Assembly (NCBI RefSeq): GCF_000195595.1
Contig: NZ_GL882511.1
Span: 186,001-250,000, forward strand
DNA length: 64,000 nt
Reading direction: 5' to 3'
DNA from: Actinomyces sp. oral taxon 170 str. F0386
GTDB lineage: Bacteria > Actinomycetota > Actinomycetes > Actinomycetales > Actinomycetaceae
Positions 1 to 8,950 of this stretch are shown piece after piece. The notes under the pieces were generated by a model that did not search any database, was not told the DNA's origin, and was given only the letters and a program-made list of their open reading frames with translations. Numbering within the stretch: the first letter of the stretch is position 1; every line of letters starts with the position of its first letter. The position numbers and the translations under genes were made by a program.

Positions 1-1176
1 CACCTGGCACGGATACTCCTCACCCTGGCCGCGGCCGGTGGCGTGGTGGCCGCGCACGGCACCGGCCTGTTCAACCTCGCCGTCCTGCCCCTGCCCTTCC
101 TAGTGGACGCAGCCGCCTCCCTGTGGCGCCGCAGCACAGGCAGCCGGGGCGGCCGGGCCCTCCTTACGACTGGAGCGGTCGCGGTCGTGCTGGTGCTGGG
201 CACGGGAGCCTGGCTCATGCGCGGCTCCCTGGCCTCCGTCCTGGGCTATCAGCGTCCCGCCGGGGGAGTGGCCAGCGCCGCGGCAACCCTGGGGCAGGCG
301 CTCATCGACCTGCCGATGTACGGGGCGGTCCCGGGTGCCACCGTGCCCATCGGGATCGTGATCGGCCTGCTCACCCTGGCAGCGGCGTGGTCGGCACATG
401 CGCGACGGGAGCATCGTCCCTGGCTCGTCATGTGGATGCTGGTGCTGCTCCTGCTGGTTCTGGTGGGCGGCCCCCAGTGGGCCGGCCGGCAGCTCGGCTC
501 CCCCTGGTACCTGCAGAAGGCCCGGATCCTTCCGCTCGCCATCCTGCCGGCCTTGATCCTCGTGGCGCAGGCGGGCGCCGGACAGCCCGGGCAGCGACTG
601 TGGGCGACGCTGCGCCGGACGGCCTCACGGGTCGGCGGGGCGCGGCCGGGGAGGACGGCTACCGCCATGCTGGTAGCGCTCGTGCTCCTGCCGGTGGCGG
701 CGCGGGTCCCCTTGGAGCGCAATCTCGTCGCCTCCGTCTACGACCCGCAGCGCATCCAGTACGGGACGCTCCTGACCGAGGACGCCATGAGGTTGATTCA
801 ACGGTCTCGTGGCACGTTGCCCGACGACGCCGTCGTCCTGGGTGCGCCGTCGCGAGGAGCCACCTACTGGTGGTCCCTGGGCGGGGTGCACGTGGTCTAC
901 CCGACGCGCGCCGGAGCCGATGAGGACACGCCGGAAGACGCCCTGGCCTCCGTCTGGCCCACCCTGGGACAGGAGGGCTCTGAGGTCTGCACGCTCCTCA
1001 ACCGGCTGGGCGTCAGGTACTTCTACAGCAGCTCGGACGCCACGGCGTCGGGCTCAGAGACGGGATCAGCCCCCCTGCGCTGGGACTCCGCCCTGACTCA
1101 GGTCCCCGCCGAGGGGCTCGAGCTCGTCGACTCCGAGGGCAGCGCCTCCCTGTGGCGCATCACGGCCTGCGGCTGA
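1..1176 (+). CDS. Polytopic membrane protein, C-terminal part (5' end outside window)
   Basis: The frame is open to the left edge of the window, so only the C-terminal 391 residues are seen. They contain several hydrophobic segments (a histidine-containing one near the start, then around residues 55-75, 100-125, 140-160, 175-190 and 220-235) followed by a soluble C-terminal domain of about 150 residues that would face outward. This is the layout of GT-C-type glycosyltransferases; a DUF6541-like protein is my best guess, but no catalytic motif is visible in this part. It lies beside a DUF6020-type membrane protein and polysaccharide genes, so a role in surface glycan assembly is inferred from context only. 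The coding frame is confident, the function is not. Confidence 0.6.
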   Translation, partial: HLARILLTLAAAGGVVAAHGTGLFNLAVLPLPFLVDAAASLWRRSTGSRGGRALLTTGAVAVVLVLGTGAWLMRGSLASVLGYQRPAGGVASAAATLGQALIDLPMYGAVPGATVPIGIVIGLLTLAAAWSAHARREHRPWLVMWMLVLLLLVLVGGPQWAGRQLGSPWYLQKARILPLAILPALILVAQAGAGQPGQRLWATLRRTASRVGGARPGRTATAMLVALVLLPVAARVPLERNLVASVYDPQRIQYGTLLTEDAMRLIQRSRGTLPDDAVVLGAPSRGATYWWSLGGVHVVYPTRAGADEDTPEDALASVWPTLGQEGSEVCTLLNRLGVRYFYSSSDATASGSETGSAPLRWDSALTQVPAEGLELVDSEGSASLWRITACG

Positions 1177-1204
1177 TACGGCTGACGGTCCCAGGCCCCC
1201 GTAC

Positions 1205-1489
1205 TCAGGCCTCGATGTACTGGACCACTGACGGTGGTTCGGCGGCGAGGCCCACCATCCGGGGCACCAGGGTCGTGAAGTGCGCCGAGGCGTTGTGGGA
1301 CTCGATCGCGGCGTCGTCGCGCCACACCTCGAGCACGACGAAGGAGGCCGCATCGTCCCGGGCCACGCACAGGTCGTAGGCGATATTGCCCTCCTCCGCC
1401 CGCGAGCCCTCAACGAGCTCACCGGCGAGTGCGCGGAACTCCTCGACGGCGTCGGGGCGGACATGGAACGTGGCGACGATGCGGATCAC
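1205..1489 (-). CDS. Putative quinol monooxygenase, ABM-domain (YgiN-like)
   Basis: A 94-residue protein that matches the antibiotic-biosynthesis monooxygenase (ABM) fold in size and pattern. It opens with a beta strand (MIRIVATFHVRP) and a helix containing the EFRALAGELVEGSR stretch. The usual central strand follows (SFVVLEVWRD) and then the AIESHNASAHF helix that family members use near the active site. Such proteins are small cytosolic dimers that oxidise quinols or related aromatics; the substrate here is unknown. It is a stand-alone gene, convergent with the membrane protein to its left. Nothing links it to the glycan genes, so it is probably an unrelated single-gene unit. Confidence 0.8.
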   Translation of the reverse strand: MIRIVATFHVRPDAVEEFRALAGELVEGSRAEEGNIAYDLCVARDDAASFVVLEVWRDDAAIESHNASAHFTTLVPRMVGLAAEPPSVVQYIEA

Positions 1490-1605
1490 GGGAATCTCCT
1501 CACAGGGGTGATAGCGGATGGTTCACGAGGGTGCTTCAGGAGGCTGTGGCCAGCTTTCGTACGACATACTGATTCAAGCTGATGGACTGTTCTGCTGCCT
1601 CCATA

Positions 1606-3300
1606 TCAAGATGTGAGCTGTCCTTCATGGGGTGGGGGCACTGGTTCCCAGGTGGCGCGGTCGGTGCCCAGCAGGACGGCGAGCCCGATCGGCACCACCA
1701 TGATGATGGGCTCCATGTAGCGGAACGGCGTGACCGTGGGGGCCGCGATCATGAGCGTCGCCCACAGCAGGACCATGGGGGTGTAGATCGCCACCCACTC
1801 GCGCCGCCCGGCGTAGACGAACCCCACCACGCTCAGCACCAGCGCCCACATCCAGGTCCCCTGACCTGGCGTGGCCTCCATGCCCCGCGCGGCGGCGCCC
1901 CCCACCGGCCGCAGCAGCCGGGGAAGGAGCGAGTGGTTGACGACGCCTGCCCGGGCGTAGGCACGGATCAGCCGGTCCCGATCGGCCGGGTAGTTCGAGA
2001 CCGCAGTCACGAAGCGGGACTGCCCGTCGGTGCGGATCGGATCGGCGTCGAAGCGCCACAGGTTGGCGGTCTGTACCAGGAATCCGGTGACGAAGGGTCT
2101 GGGGCAGGCCACCAGTGCCCGCCCCCAGGCGGACAGGAACTGGCCACGATGTGCATCGAGGTAGGCGGTGTTGAAGGACTTGTCGTCCTTGACCGGGTCG
2201 ACGCTGTTGGGCCGGTAGACCTGCCTCCAGACCCCGGGCTCCAGGACGGTGTCGAAGACCTGCCGGCTGGCCGGCGGCAGGCACTCGGCGTCGTGGACCA
2301 GGGTGTAACCGACCATCTGCAGCGGGATCCCCAGCGCCTCCTCGGCGTGCGATGCCTGCGCCGTCGTAGCCGGTGGAATGACAATGAGCACCAGGGCGAC
2401 GGCGCTCACCGCCACCGCCCGGCGCAGGTGCACCCGCGACCACCACACCACCAGAGCGAGGACCACCAGAACCACCGGCAGGGCATTGTTGCGCATGAGC
2501 GCGAAGCCCGCCAGGACCGCCACGACCACCGCCGTGCCGCGTCGGCTCAGCAGCACCTTCCCGGCACTGGAACGCACCACCAGCAGCACCGGGATGAGCA
2601 GGGTGGCGAAGAGGGAGAAGGCCGCGTCCTTGACCACGGCGAAGGAGTAGTCGGCCACCAGCGGCATGAGCGTGCAGTAGGCGATGAAGACCCCGGTCAT
2701 GCGGCGTGAGGCGCCCTTGCGGTCCAGAAAGATCGTGACGGCACTTACGCACGTGGCCCACAGCAGCATCTGCCCCACTGACAGCAGCACGACGCCGGCC
2801 AGATCGCCCCCGACCAGTCGCCCCAGACGGAACAGGCCCCCGATCGTCAGGGTGTAGGTGATGGGGTGCTGTGCCCCGGCACCGGTCGGGTTGCGCAGGA
2901 TCCAGGCCGTGTCGTTCATCGAGGCCATCGGCCACAGGTGCGCGTACACGAAGGTCCAACACACCAGCGGCACCAGGAAGGCCGTCAGCGCCAGACGACG
3001 ACGGCTCGACCTCCCGTCCCCCGGCCGCTCGTCGGTGCTCTGGGACCTGCGAGACCGACGTCGTGCGGCCAGGTCGACCAGTGCCAGGAAGCCCCAGCAC
3101 ACAGCGCCGCTGAGAACCAGTGCCGCCAGGAGCCGCACTGGAGTGAAGGACCCCTTAACGAGGGTCCCGGTTCCCGGCTGGGTCCGGCCCACCACCTGCG
3201 AGGCGGCGTCCACGGCCGCGAAGGCGATCGCGAAGAGTACTGACGCCACCGCCCGCCGACGACGAGTCCTCCCTCCCACCGGGTCCTGACGCAGGCCCAC
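1606..3300 (-). CDS. Polytopic membrane protein, DUF6020-like
   Basis: About 564 residues with roughly a dozen hydrophobic segments. A long extracytoplasmic loop between residues about 300 and 430 contains TAYLDAHRGQFLSAWGRAL, and the segment IPLVLLVW-type aromatic/proline pattern of lipid-linked sugar transferases is seen elsewhere (FVYAHLWPMASMNDTAWIL early in the protein). This resembles the DUF6020 group of putative glycosyltransferase-C or polymerase-like proteins found in actinobacterial and firmicute surface polysaccharide loci. I prefer the GTG start at 3300 because a GAAGG motif sits 4 bases upstream; an in-frame GTG at 3360 would add 20 unhydrophobic residues. It is divergent from the glycosyltransferase at 3490. 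Function by context only. Confidence 0.65.
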   Translation of the reverse strand: MGLRQDPVGGRTRRRRAVASVLFAIAFAAVDAASQVVGRTQPGTGTLVKGSFTPVRLLAALVLSGAVCWGFLALVDLAARRRSRRSQSTDERPGDGRSSRRRLALTAFLVPLVCWTFVYAHLWPMASMNDTAWILRNPTGAGAQHPITYTLTIGGLFRLGRLVGGDLAGVVLLSVGQMLLWATCVSAVTIFLDRKGASRRMTGVFIAYCTLMPLVADYSFAVVKDAAFSLFATLLIPVLLVVRSSAGKVLLSRRGTAVVVAVLAGFALMRNNALPVVLVVLALVVWWSRVHLRRAVAVSAVALVLIVIPPATTAQASHAEEALGIPLQMVGYTLVHDAECLPPASRQVFDTVLEPGVWRQVYRPNSVDPVKDDKSFNTAYLDAHRGQFLSAWGRALVACPRPFVTGFLVQTANLWRFDADPIRTDGQSRFVTAVSNYPADRDRLIRAYARAGVVNHSLLPRLLRPVGGAAARGMEATPGQGTWMWALVLSVVGFVYAGRREWVAIYTPMVLLWATLMIAAPTVTPFRYMEPIIMVVPIGLAVLLGTDRATWEPVPPPHEGQLTS

Positions 3301-3448
3301 AGAACCTTCGCAATGGTTGGATCGAGAGGGGGAGAGCCAGGTCGGCAGAGGCAGGGGCACGGGCGTTGTTCTCCAGTCCGGGGACGCATGACAAGCGCAT
3401 GAGCACCCGCGTCACCAGCACAATCACCGGCCTGGGAGCGGGTGCCGC

Positions 3449-3454
3449 TAGAAT
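3449..3454 (+). promoter_or_regulatory. Putative -10 box TAGAAT for the glycosyltransferase at 3490
   Basis: TAGAAT lies 35 bases before the GTG start, in the divergent gap between two oppositely oriented genes. No convincing -35 hexamer is seen 16-19 bases upstream, as is common in GC-rich actinobacteria. Confidence 0.4.
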
Positions 3455-3489
3455 AGCGCCTGCTCGGCTCCCGTCCTGATTGGAACCAG

Positions 3490-4428
3490 GTGGATCTTTC
3501 CAGCCTCGACATCGCAGCGATCGTCCCGTGCTACAACGAGGAGGGTGCGATCGGGAAGGTCGTCACCGACCTCCTGACGGCCGTCCCCACGATGCGCGTC
3601 TACGTCTACGACAACCTCTCCACCGACCGCACCGCCGAGGTCGCGGCCGCCGCCGGCGCCATCGTCCGTCGCGAGGAGCGCAAGGGCAAGGGCAACGTGG
3701 TCCGCCGGGCCTTCGCCGACGTCGAGGCCGACGTCTACGTCATGATCGACGGCGACGACACCTACGACGCCGCGGCCCTGCCCTCCATGATCGCGACCCT
3801 CCTGAAGGGCCCTTACGATCATGTGCTGGGCGTTCGCCGCGACGTGCAGGAGAAGAGCTCCTACCGGCCCGGGCACGAGGCCGGCAACAAGGCCTTCAAC
3901 CGCCTGACCTCCCGGGTCTTCGGCACCCACGTCACCGACATGCTCTCCGGCTACCGAGTCTTCTCCCGCCGGTTCGTCAAGTCCTTCCCCGCTATGAGCC
4001 GCGAGTTCGAGATCGAGACCGAGCTGACGGTCCACGCCGCCACCCTGCGTGTGCCCCAGATCGAGGTCCCGGTCGGCTTCAAGGAGCGCGCCGCCGGTAC
4101 GGAGTCCAAGCTCAACACCTTCTCCGACGGCTTCAAGATCCTGGGCCTCATCGCCAGGCTCGTGCGCGACGAGCGCCCGATCCTCTTCTACGGCACCCTC
4201 GGCTTCCTCACCTGGGTGGTCGCCGTCGTCCTGGGGATCCCGATCGTATGGCACTTCCTGGAGTTCGGAAACGTCCCGCGCTTCCCCACCCTCTTCCTGA
4301 GTATCGGCCTGGTGACCATGGGCTTCCTATGGATGATGCTCGGGGTCATTCAGTCGGGGCTGCGTCGCTCGCGGGCCAACACCGCTCGCCTGGCCTATCT
4401 CGCCTATCCGGCCGTCTCACGTCCGTAG
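3490..4428 (+). CDS. GT2 glycosyltransferase, polyprenyl-phosphate sugar synthase type
   Basis: A 312-residue family 2 glycosyltransferase. The N-terminal strand IAAIVPCYNEEGAIGKV and the metal-binding DGDDTYD motif (about residues 92-98) are those of the dolichol/undecaprenyl-phosphate hexose synthase branch. Two hydrophobic segments close the protein (about residues 235-255 and 265-290), which fits the membrane-anchored members that load a hexose onto undecaprenyl phosphate for use by GT-C enzymes outside. The GTG start follows a GGAACC sequence. It is followed by a strong bidirectional terminator and then by rmlB on the other strand. The donor sugar cannot be read from the sequence. Confidence 0.85.
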   Translation: MDLSSLDIAAIVPCYNEEGAIGKVVTDLLTAVPTMRVYVYDNLSTDRTAEVAAAAGAIVRREERKGKGNVVRRAFADVEADVYVMIDGDDTYDAAALPSMIATLLKGPYDHVLGVRRDVQEKSSYRPGHEAGNKAFNRLTSRVFGTHVTDMLSGYRVFSRRFVKSFPAMSREFEIETELTVHAATLRVPQIEVPVGFKERAAGTESKLNTFSDGFKILGLIARLVRDERPILFYGTLGFLTWVVAVVLGIPIVWHFLEFGNVPRFPTLFLSIGLVTMGFLWMMLGVIQSGLRRSRANTARLAYLAYPAVSRP

Positions 4429-4471
4429 CGGCGAGCCGCCCGAGTGCCCGGACGGGCATCGGTGAGACGAC

Positions 4472-4502
4472 TGTGGGGTCCCCGTGACCCGGGGACCCCA
4501 CA
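4472..4502. terminator. Bidirectional hairpin terminator between the 3490 GT gene and rmlB
   Basis: A perfect 12-bp inverted repeat (TGTGGGGTCCCC at 4472-4483 and its complement at 4491-4502) encloses a 7-nt loop. It lies exactly in the short convergent gap, so it can serve both transcripts. No T-run follows, as is usual for actinobacterial terminators. Confidence 0.85.
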
Positions 4503-4525
4503 CAAGAACGAGCTACTGAGCAGTA

Positions 4526-5943
<1,418 letters not shown>

Positions 5944-8679
5944 ATGAACGTCCCTCGTGCTCTTGGCCGCATCGCCACTCGCGGCGGCCATCGCCTCAGT
6001 GGTCATCTCAGTGGTCGTGCCGGTGGTCGCAGTGCTCGCGCACTCGCGTATCGGGCCACCGGACTCATCGCCCTGACTCCACTCCTTCTGTCAAGCCTGG
6101 CCTCTACGGCCGTTGCCGCGCCTGGCGCCGGCGACTCCGGTGGCCAGACCGACGGACCCACCCCAGTCCAGATCCTCGACCTGACCACCTCCAGCGGGCA
6201 GGCCACCGAGGTCGCTCAGTCTGGGCTCGACGACGCCCGGACCTCCACGGGCTCGGACTCCGGCGGTGGGACGGGGGCTGAGACGTCTGCGACTGGCGCG
6301 ACCGGCTCCGTGCGCCACACCGTCGCTCAGGCGGCGGATACGGCCCACGTACGGAGCCCCCTGATCCTGCCAGTAGCCACTGACCCACAGGCGGACGCCA
6401 CTCTTCTGACCGATCCGCTCGAGGTCGACCGCTTCCTCGTGGCCGGCTTCACCTGGACCGGTGGCCCGGACCTCCCCGAGGGCGTGCGCATCTACCTGCG
6501 CGTGAGGGAGAACGGCACCTGGTCGCCCTGGTACCTCAACGAGGCGGCCGATGCCGGTCGTGACGACCGCACCACCTCCGGCACGGGGGAGTTCGTCACC
6601 GGTGGGGCCGACGCGATCCAGGCCTCCGTCGTCGGCGGTTCCTTGCCCGTCGGGCTCAAGCTGGCCCTCGTGCCCTCCCGGCCTCAGGGGAAGCGGGTTC
6701 TCGACGCCGACGAGCTCAAGACCACCGAGGCCGCACCGACCCCCGTCATCGAGGACGCCGTCGCACAACCCCAGGCCGGCCGGTCCGGGGCGTTGGAGAG
6801 TCCCGCGGAGCTGACCGGCCAGTCGGTGTCGGCGGTGACGACGCGGTTGATCACACCCGCGAGCTTCTCGACGGCGGAGACGGCCGCCCGGCCTGCAAGC
6901 ACTGTGCCAGCCGCTCTGCCGGTCGCGACGAGTGCCAACGGCCTGCCGGTGCCGGTCACTACGAGAGCCGAGTGGGGCGCCAACGCCTCCTACATGAGCT
7001 GGGACCCCGACTACGCGAGCGCCGGCCACGTCGTCGTCCACCACACCGCCGGTACCAACAACTACTCCGCCGGACAGTCCGCCTCCATCGTGCGGGGCAT
7101 CTACTACTATCACGCGGTCACCCTGGACTGGGGCGACATCGGCTACAACTTCCTCATCGACAAGTACGGCACCGTCTTCGAAGGACGCTCCGGCTCTGTG
7201 GCTGCGCCCGCCGGCAGGATGAGCGTCGGGGCGCACGCCCGTGGCGTCAACACCGGAACCATGGGCCTGTCCATGATGGGCGACTACAGCAGCATCAGCC
7301 CCTCGGACGCCCAGCTGAGCTCGGTAGGCAAGATGGCCGGATGGTTCCTCAAGCGAGCCGGCATCATGGACGCCAACGGCTGGGCAGGCCTGCACGTGTG
7401 GACCACCGAGCGATACCAGGCCGGCTCCACCATCTCGATGCCTCGTATCCTGGCGCACCGCGACGTCGGCTACACCTCCTGCCCCGGAGATGTCGGCTAC
7501 TCCAGGCTCGGCACCATCCGCACCATCGCCCAGCAGCAGATCAGCGGCTCCGGCGGTTGGAAGGCGGAGTCGGGCTCCTGGTACTACCTAAGGCCAGACG
7601 GCGCCAAGGCCACCGGGTGGGTGGCTGATGCCGGCAGCTGGTACTACCTCGATGCCTCCCGGGGCGGTGCCATGACGACCGGCTGGCTACGCGAGAGCAG
7701 CAGCTGGTACTACCTGAGGCCCGACGGCGCCATGGCCACCGGCTGGGTGCGAGGCCCCGGAGGATGGTTCTACCTCGATGGCAGCAGGGGTGGGGCGATG
7801 GCGACCGGCTGGGTCAGTGACGGTGGCTCCTGGTACTACCTGAACTCGGACGGAGCCCTGGCGACGGGGTGGGTGGCTGATGCCGGCAGCTGGTACTACC
7901 TCGACGGCTCCCGGGGTGGGGCGATGGCGACCGGCTGGGTCAGTGACGGTGGCTCCTGGTACTACCTGAACTCGGACGGAGCCCTGGCGACGGGGTGGGT
8001 GGCTGATGCCGGCAGCTGGTACTACCTCGATGCCTCCCAGGGTGGAACCATGGTCACCGGTCGCGCCAAGATCGAGGGCCGCTGGTCCACCTTCGCCGCC
8101 GGGGGCGCCTGGCAGGGCTACGAGGGCCTCCATCCGGTGATGGCTGCGCCCACCTCGAGCAGGGATCAGGTCATCACCACGATGGTCTCCACCTACAACA
8201 GCTCGGGTCACGCCTATCCGTCCGCGGCTCTGTCCAGGGGCGGAGCCGCCACGGCTCAGAGCTTCTTCACCACCCTCTACGACGAGGCGGTGGCCGAGGG
8301 CGTCAGCCCCGAGCTGCTCTTCGCCCAGGTGATGAAGGAGACCGCCTGGCTCCAGTTCGGAGGCGATGTCACGATCGGGCAGTTCAACTTCGGCGGGCTG
8401 GGAGCCACCGGCGGGGGAGCGGCGGGCGCCTCCTTCCCGAGTGTCCAGATCGGGCTGCGCGCCCAGGTCCAGCACCTACGGGCCTACGCCGACTCGAGTG
8501 CAACGCCCCAGGCGCTCTCCCACTCGCTGGTCGACCCCCGCTTCACCTACGTGCGCAAGGGATCCGCTGTCTATGTGGAGCACCTGGGCATTCAGGAGAA
8601 CCCTCAGCGCACCGGCTGGGCCACCGCCCGCAGCTACGGCAACGACCTGGCGTCCATGATCGATCGCTACTTCGGCTGA
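5944..8679 (+). CDS. Secreted N-acetylmuramoyl-L-alanine amidase / glucosaminidase with choline-binding-type repeats
   Basis: A 911-residue secreted bifunctional murein hydrolase. Residues 1-58 form a signal peptide with a long basic N-region, ending near AVAAPG. Residues about 335-530 are a PGRP/amidase_2 domain: zinc ligands are expected at His366 or His367 (VVVHHTAG), His505 (LAHRD) and Cys513 (TSCPG). Residues about 537-705 hold eight aromatic repeats of about 21 residues (GSWYYL..DG...TGW), the pattern of choline-binding repeats. Residues about 745-911 resemble a glucosaminidase domain, with Glu799 in VMKETAWLQFGG a likely catalytic acid and QFNFGGLGA further on. AAAGGA lies 6 bases before the ATG. 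The repeats, together with licC-licA and licD nearby, suggest anchoring to phosphocholine on a wall polymer. A terminator follows. Confidence 0.9.
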   Translation: MNVPRALGRIATRGGHRLSGHLSGRAGGRSARALAYRATGLIALTPLLLSSLASTAVAAPGAGDSGGQTDGPTPVQILDLTTSSGQATEVAQSGLDDARTSTGSDSGGGTGAETSATGATGSVRHTVAQAADTAHVRSPLILPVATDPQADATLLTDPLEVDRFLVAGFTWTGGPDLPEGVRIYLRVRENGTWSPWYLNEAADAGRDDRTTSGTGEFVTGGADAIQASVVGGSLPVGLKLALVPSRPQGKRVLDADELKTTEAAPTPVIEDAVAQPQAGRSGALESPAELTGQSVSAVTTRLITPASFSTAETAARPASTVPAALPVATSANGLPVPVTTRAEWGANASYMSWDPDYASAGHVVVHHTAGTNNYSAGQSASIVRGIYYYHAVTLDWGDIGYNFLIDKYGTVFEGRSGSVAAPAGRMSVGAHARGVNTGTMGLSMMGDYSSISPSDAQLSSVGKMAGWFLKRAGIMDANGWAGLHVWTTERYQAGSTISMPRILAHRDVGYTSCPGDVGYSRLGTIRTIAQQQISGSGGWKAESGSWYYLRPDGAKATGWVADAGSWYYLDASRGGAMTTGWLRESSSWYYLRPDGAMATGWVRGPGGWFYLDGSRGGAMATGWVSDGGSWYYLNSDGALATGWVADAGSWYYLDGSRGGAMATGWVSDGGSWYYLNSDGALATGWVADAGSWYYLDASQGGTMVTGRAKIEGRWSTFAAGGAWQGYEGLHPVMAAPTSSRDQVITTMVSTYNSSGHAYPSAALSRGGAATAQSFFTTLYDEAVAEGVSPELLFAQVMKETAWLQFGGDVTIGQFNFGGLGATGGGAAGASFPSVQIGLRAQVQHLRAYADSSATPQALSHSLVDPRFTYVRKGSAVYVEHLGIQENPQRTGWATARSYGNDLASMIDRYFG
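5995..6030 (+). repeat. 12-bp tandem repeat in the signal-peptide N-region
   Basis: CTCAGTGGTCAT (5995-6006) is followed by CTCAGTGGTCGT (6007-6018) and a more diverged third copy (6019-6030). They encode LSGH, LSGR and AGGR in the long basic N-region of the hydrolase signal peptide and explain part of its unusual length. Confidence 0.7.
7787..8030 (+). repeat. Exact 118-nt repeat, period 126 nt, inside the choline-binding-type domain
   Basis: Bases 7787-7904 recur without change at 7913-8030. The 126-nt period equals 42 codons, that is two of the aromatic repeats. Identity includes synonymous positions, so this is a recent in-frame duplication (or gene conversion) within the hydrolase gene. 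The other repeats are diverged. Confidence 0.9.
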
Positions 8680-8720
8680 ACGAGTCGTTCCGACGGCGTG
8701 GACCCTGAGCGGATTCAGAC

Positions 8721-8753
8721 GGGGGCGGGCTCCCTCATGGGGAGCCCGCCCCC
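8721..8753 (+). terminator. Hairpin terminator after the murein hydrolase gene
   Basis: A perfect 14-bp stem (GGGGGCGGGCTCCC at 8721-8734, complement at 8740-8753) has a 5-nt loop TCATG and is followed by GCTTCCT. It lies 41 bases past the stop codon. Confidence 0.85.
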
Positions 8754-8950
8754 GCTTCCTGCCCGTTCGACTCGGCGTGTACGGGGCTTGGCGTGAGACA
8801 CTGACCGCAACCGTCGTACAGATCGGCATCTAGACCAGTGTTGACTCGAAACACCAGCGTTTCTCATAACGCCAGCGTTTCCCCGTTACGTCAGTGCTCA
8901 CTCGTTCTGATCTTGCCCGCTCTGACCAGCTCTTCCAGGGGAGGATCCAC

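Noticed and set aside
7555-8060. Regularly spaced repeats that might suggest a CRISPR array
   Set aside because: The repeats are in frame, encode aromatic cell-wall-binding motifs and have no variable spacers.
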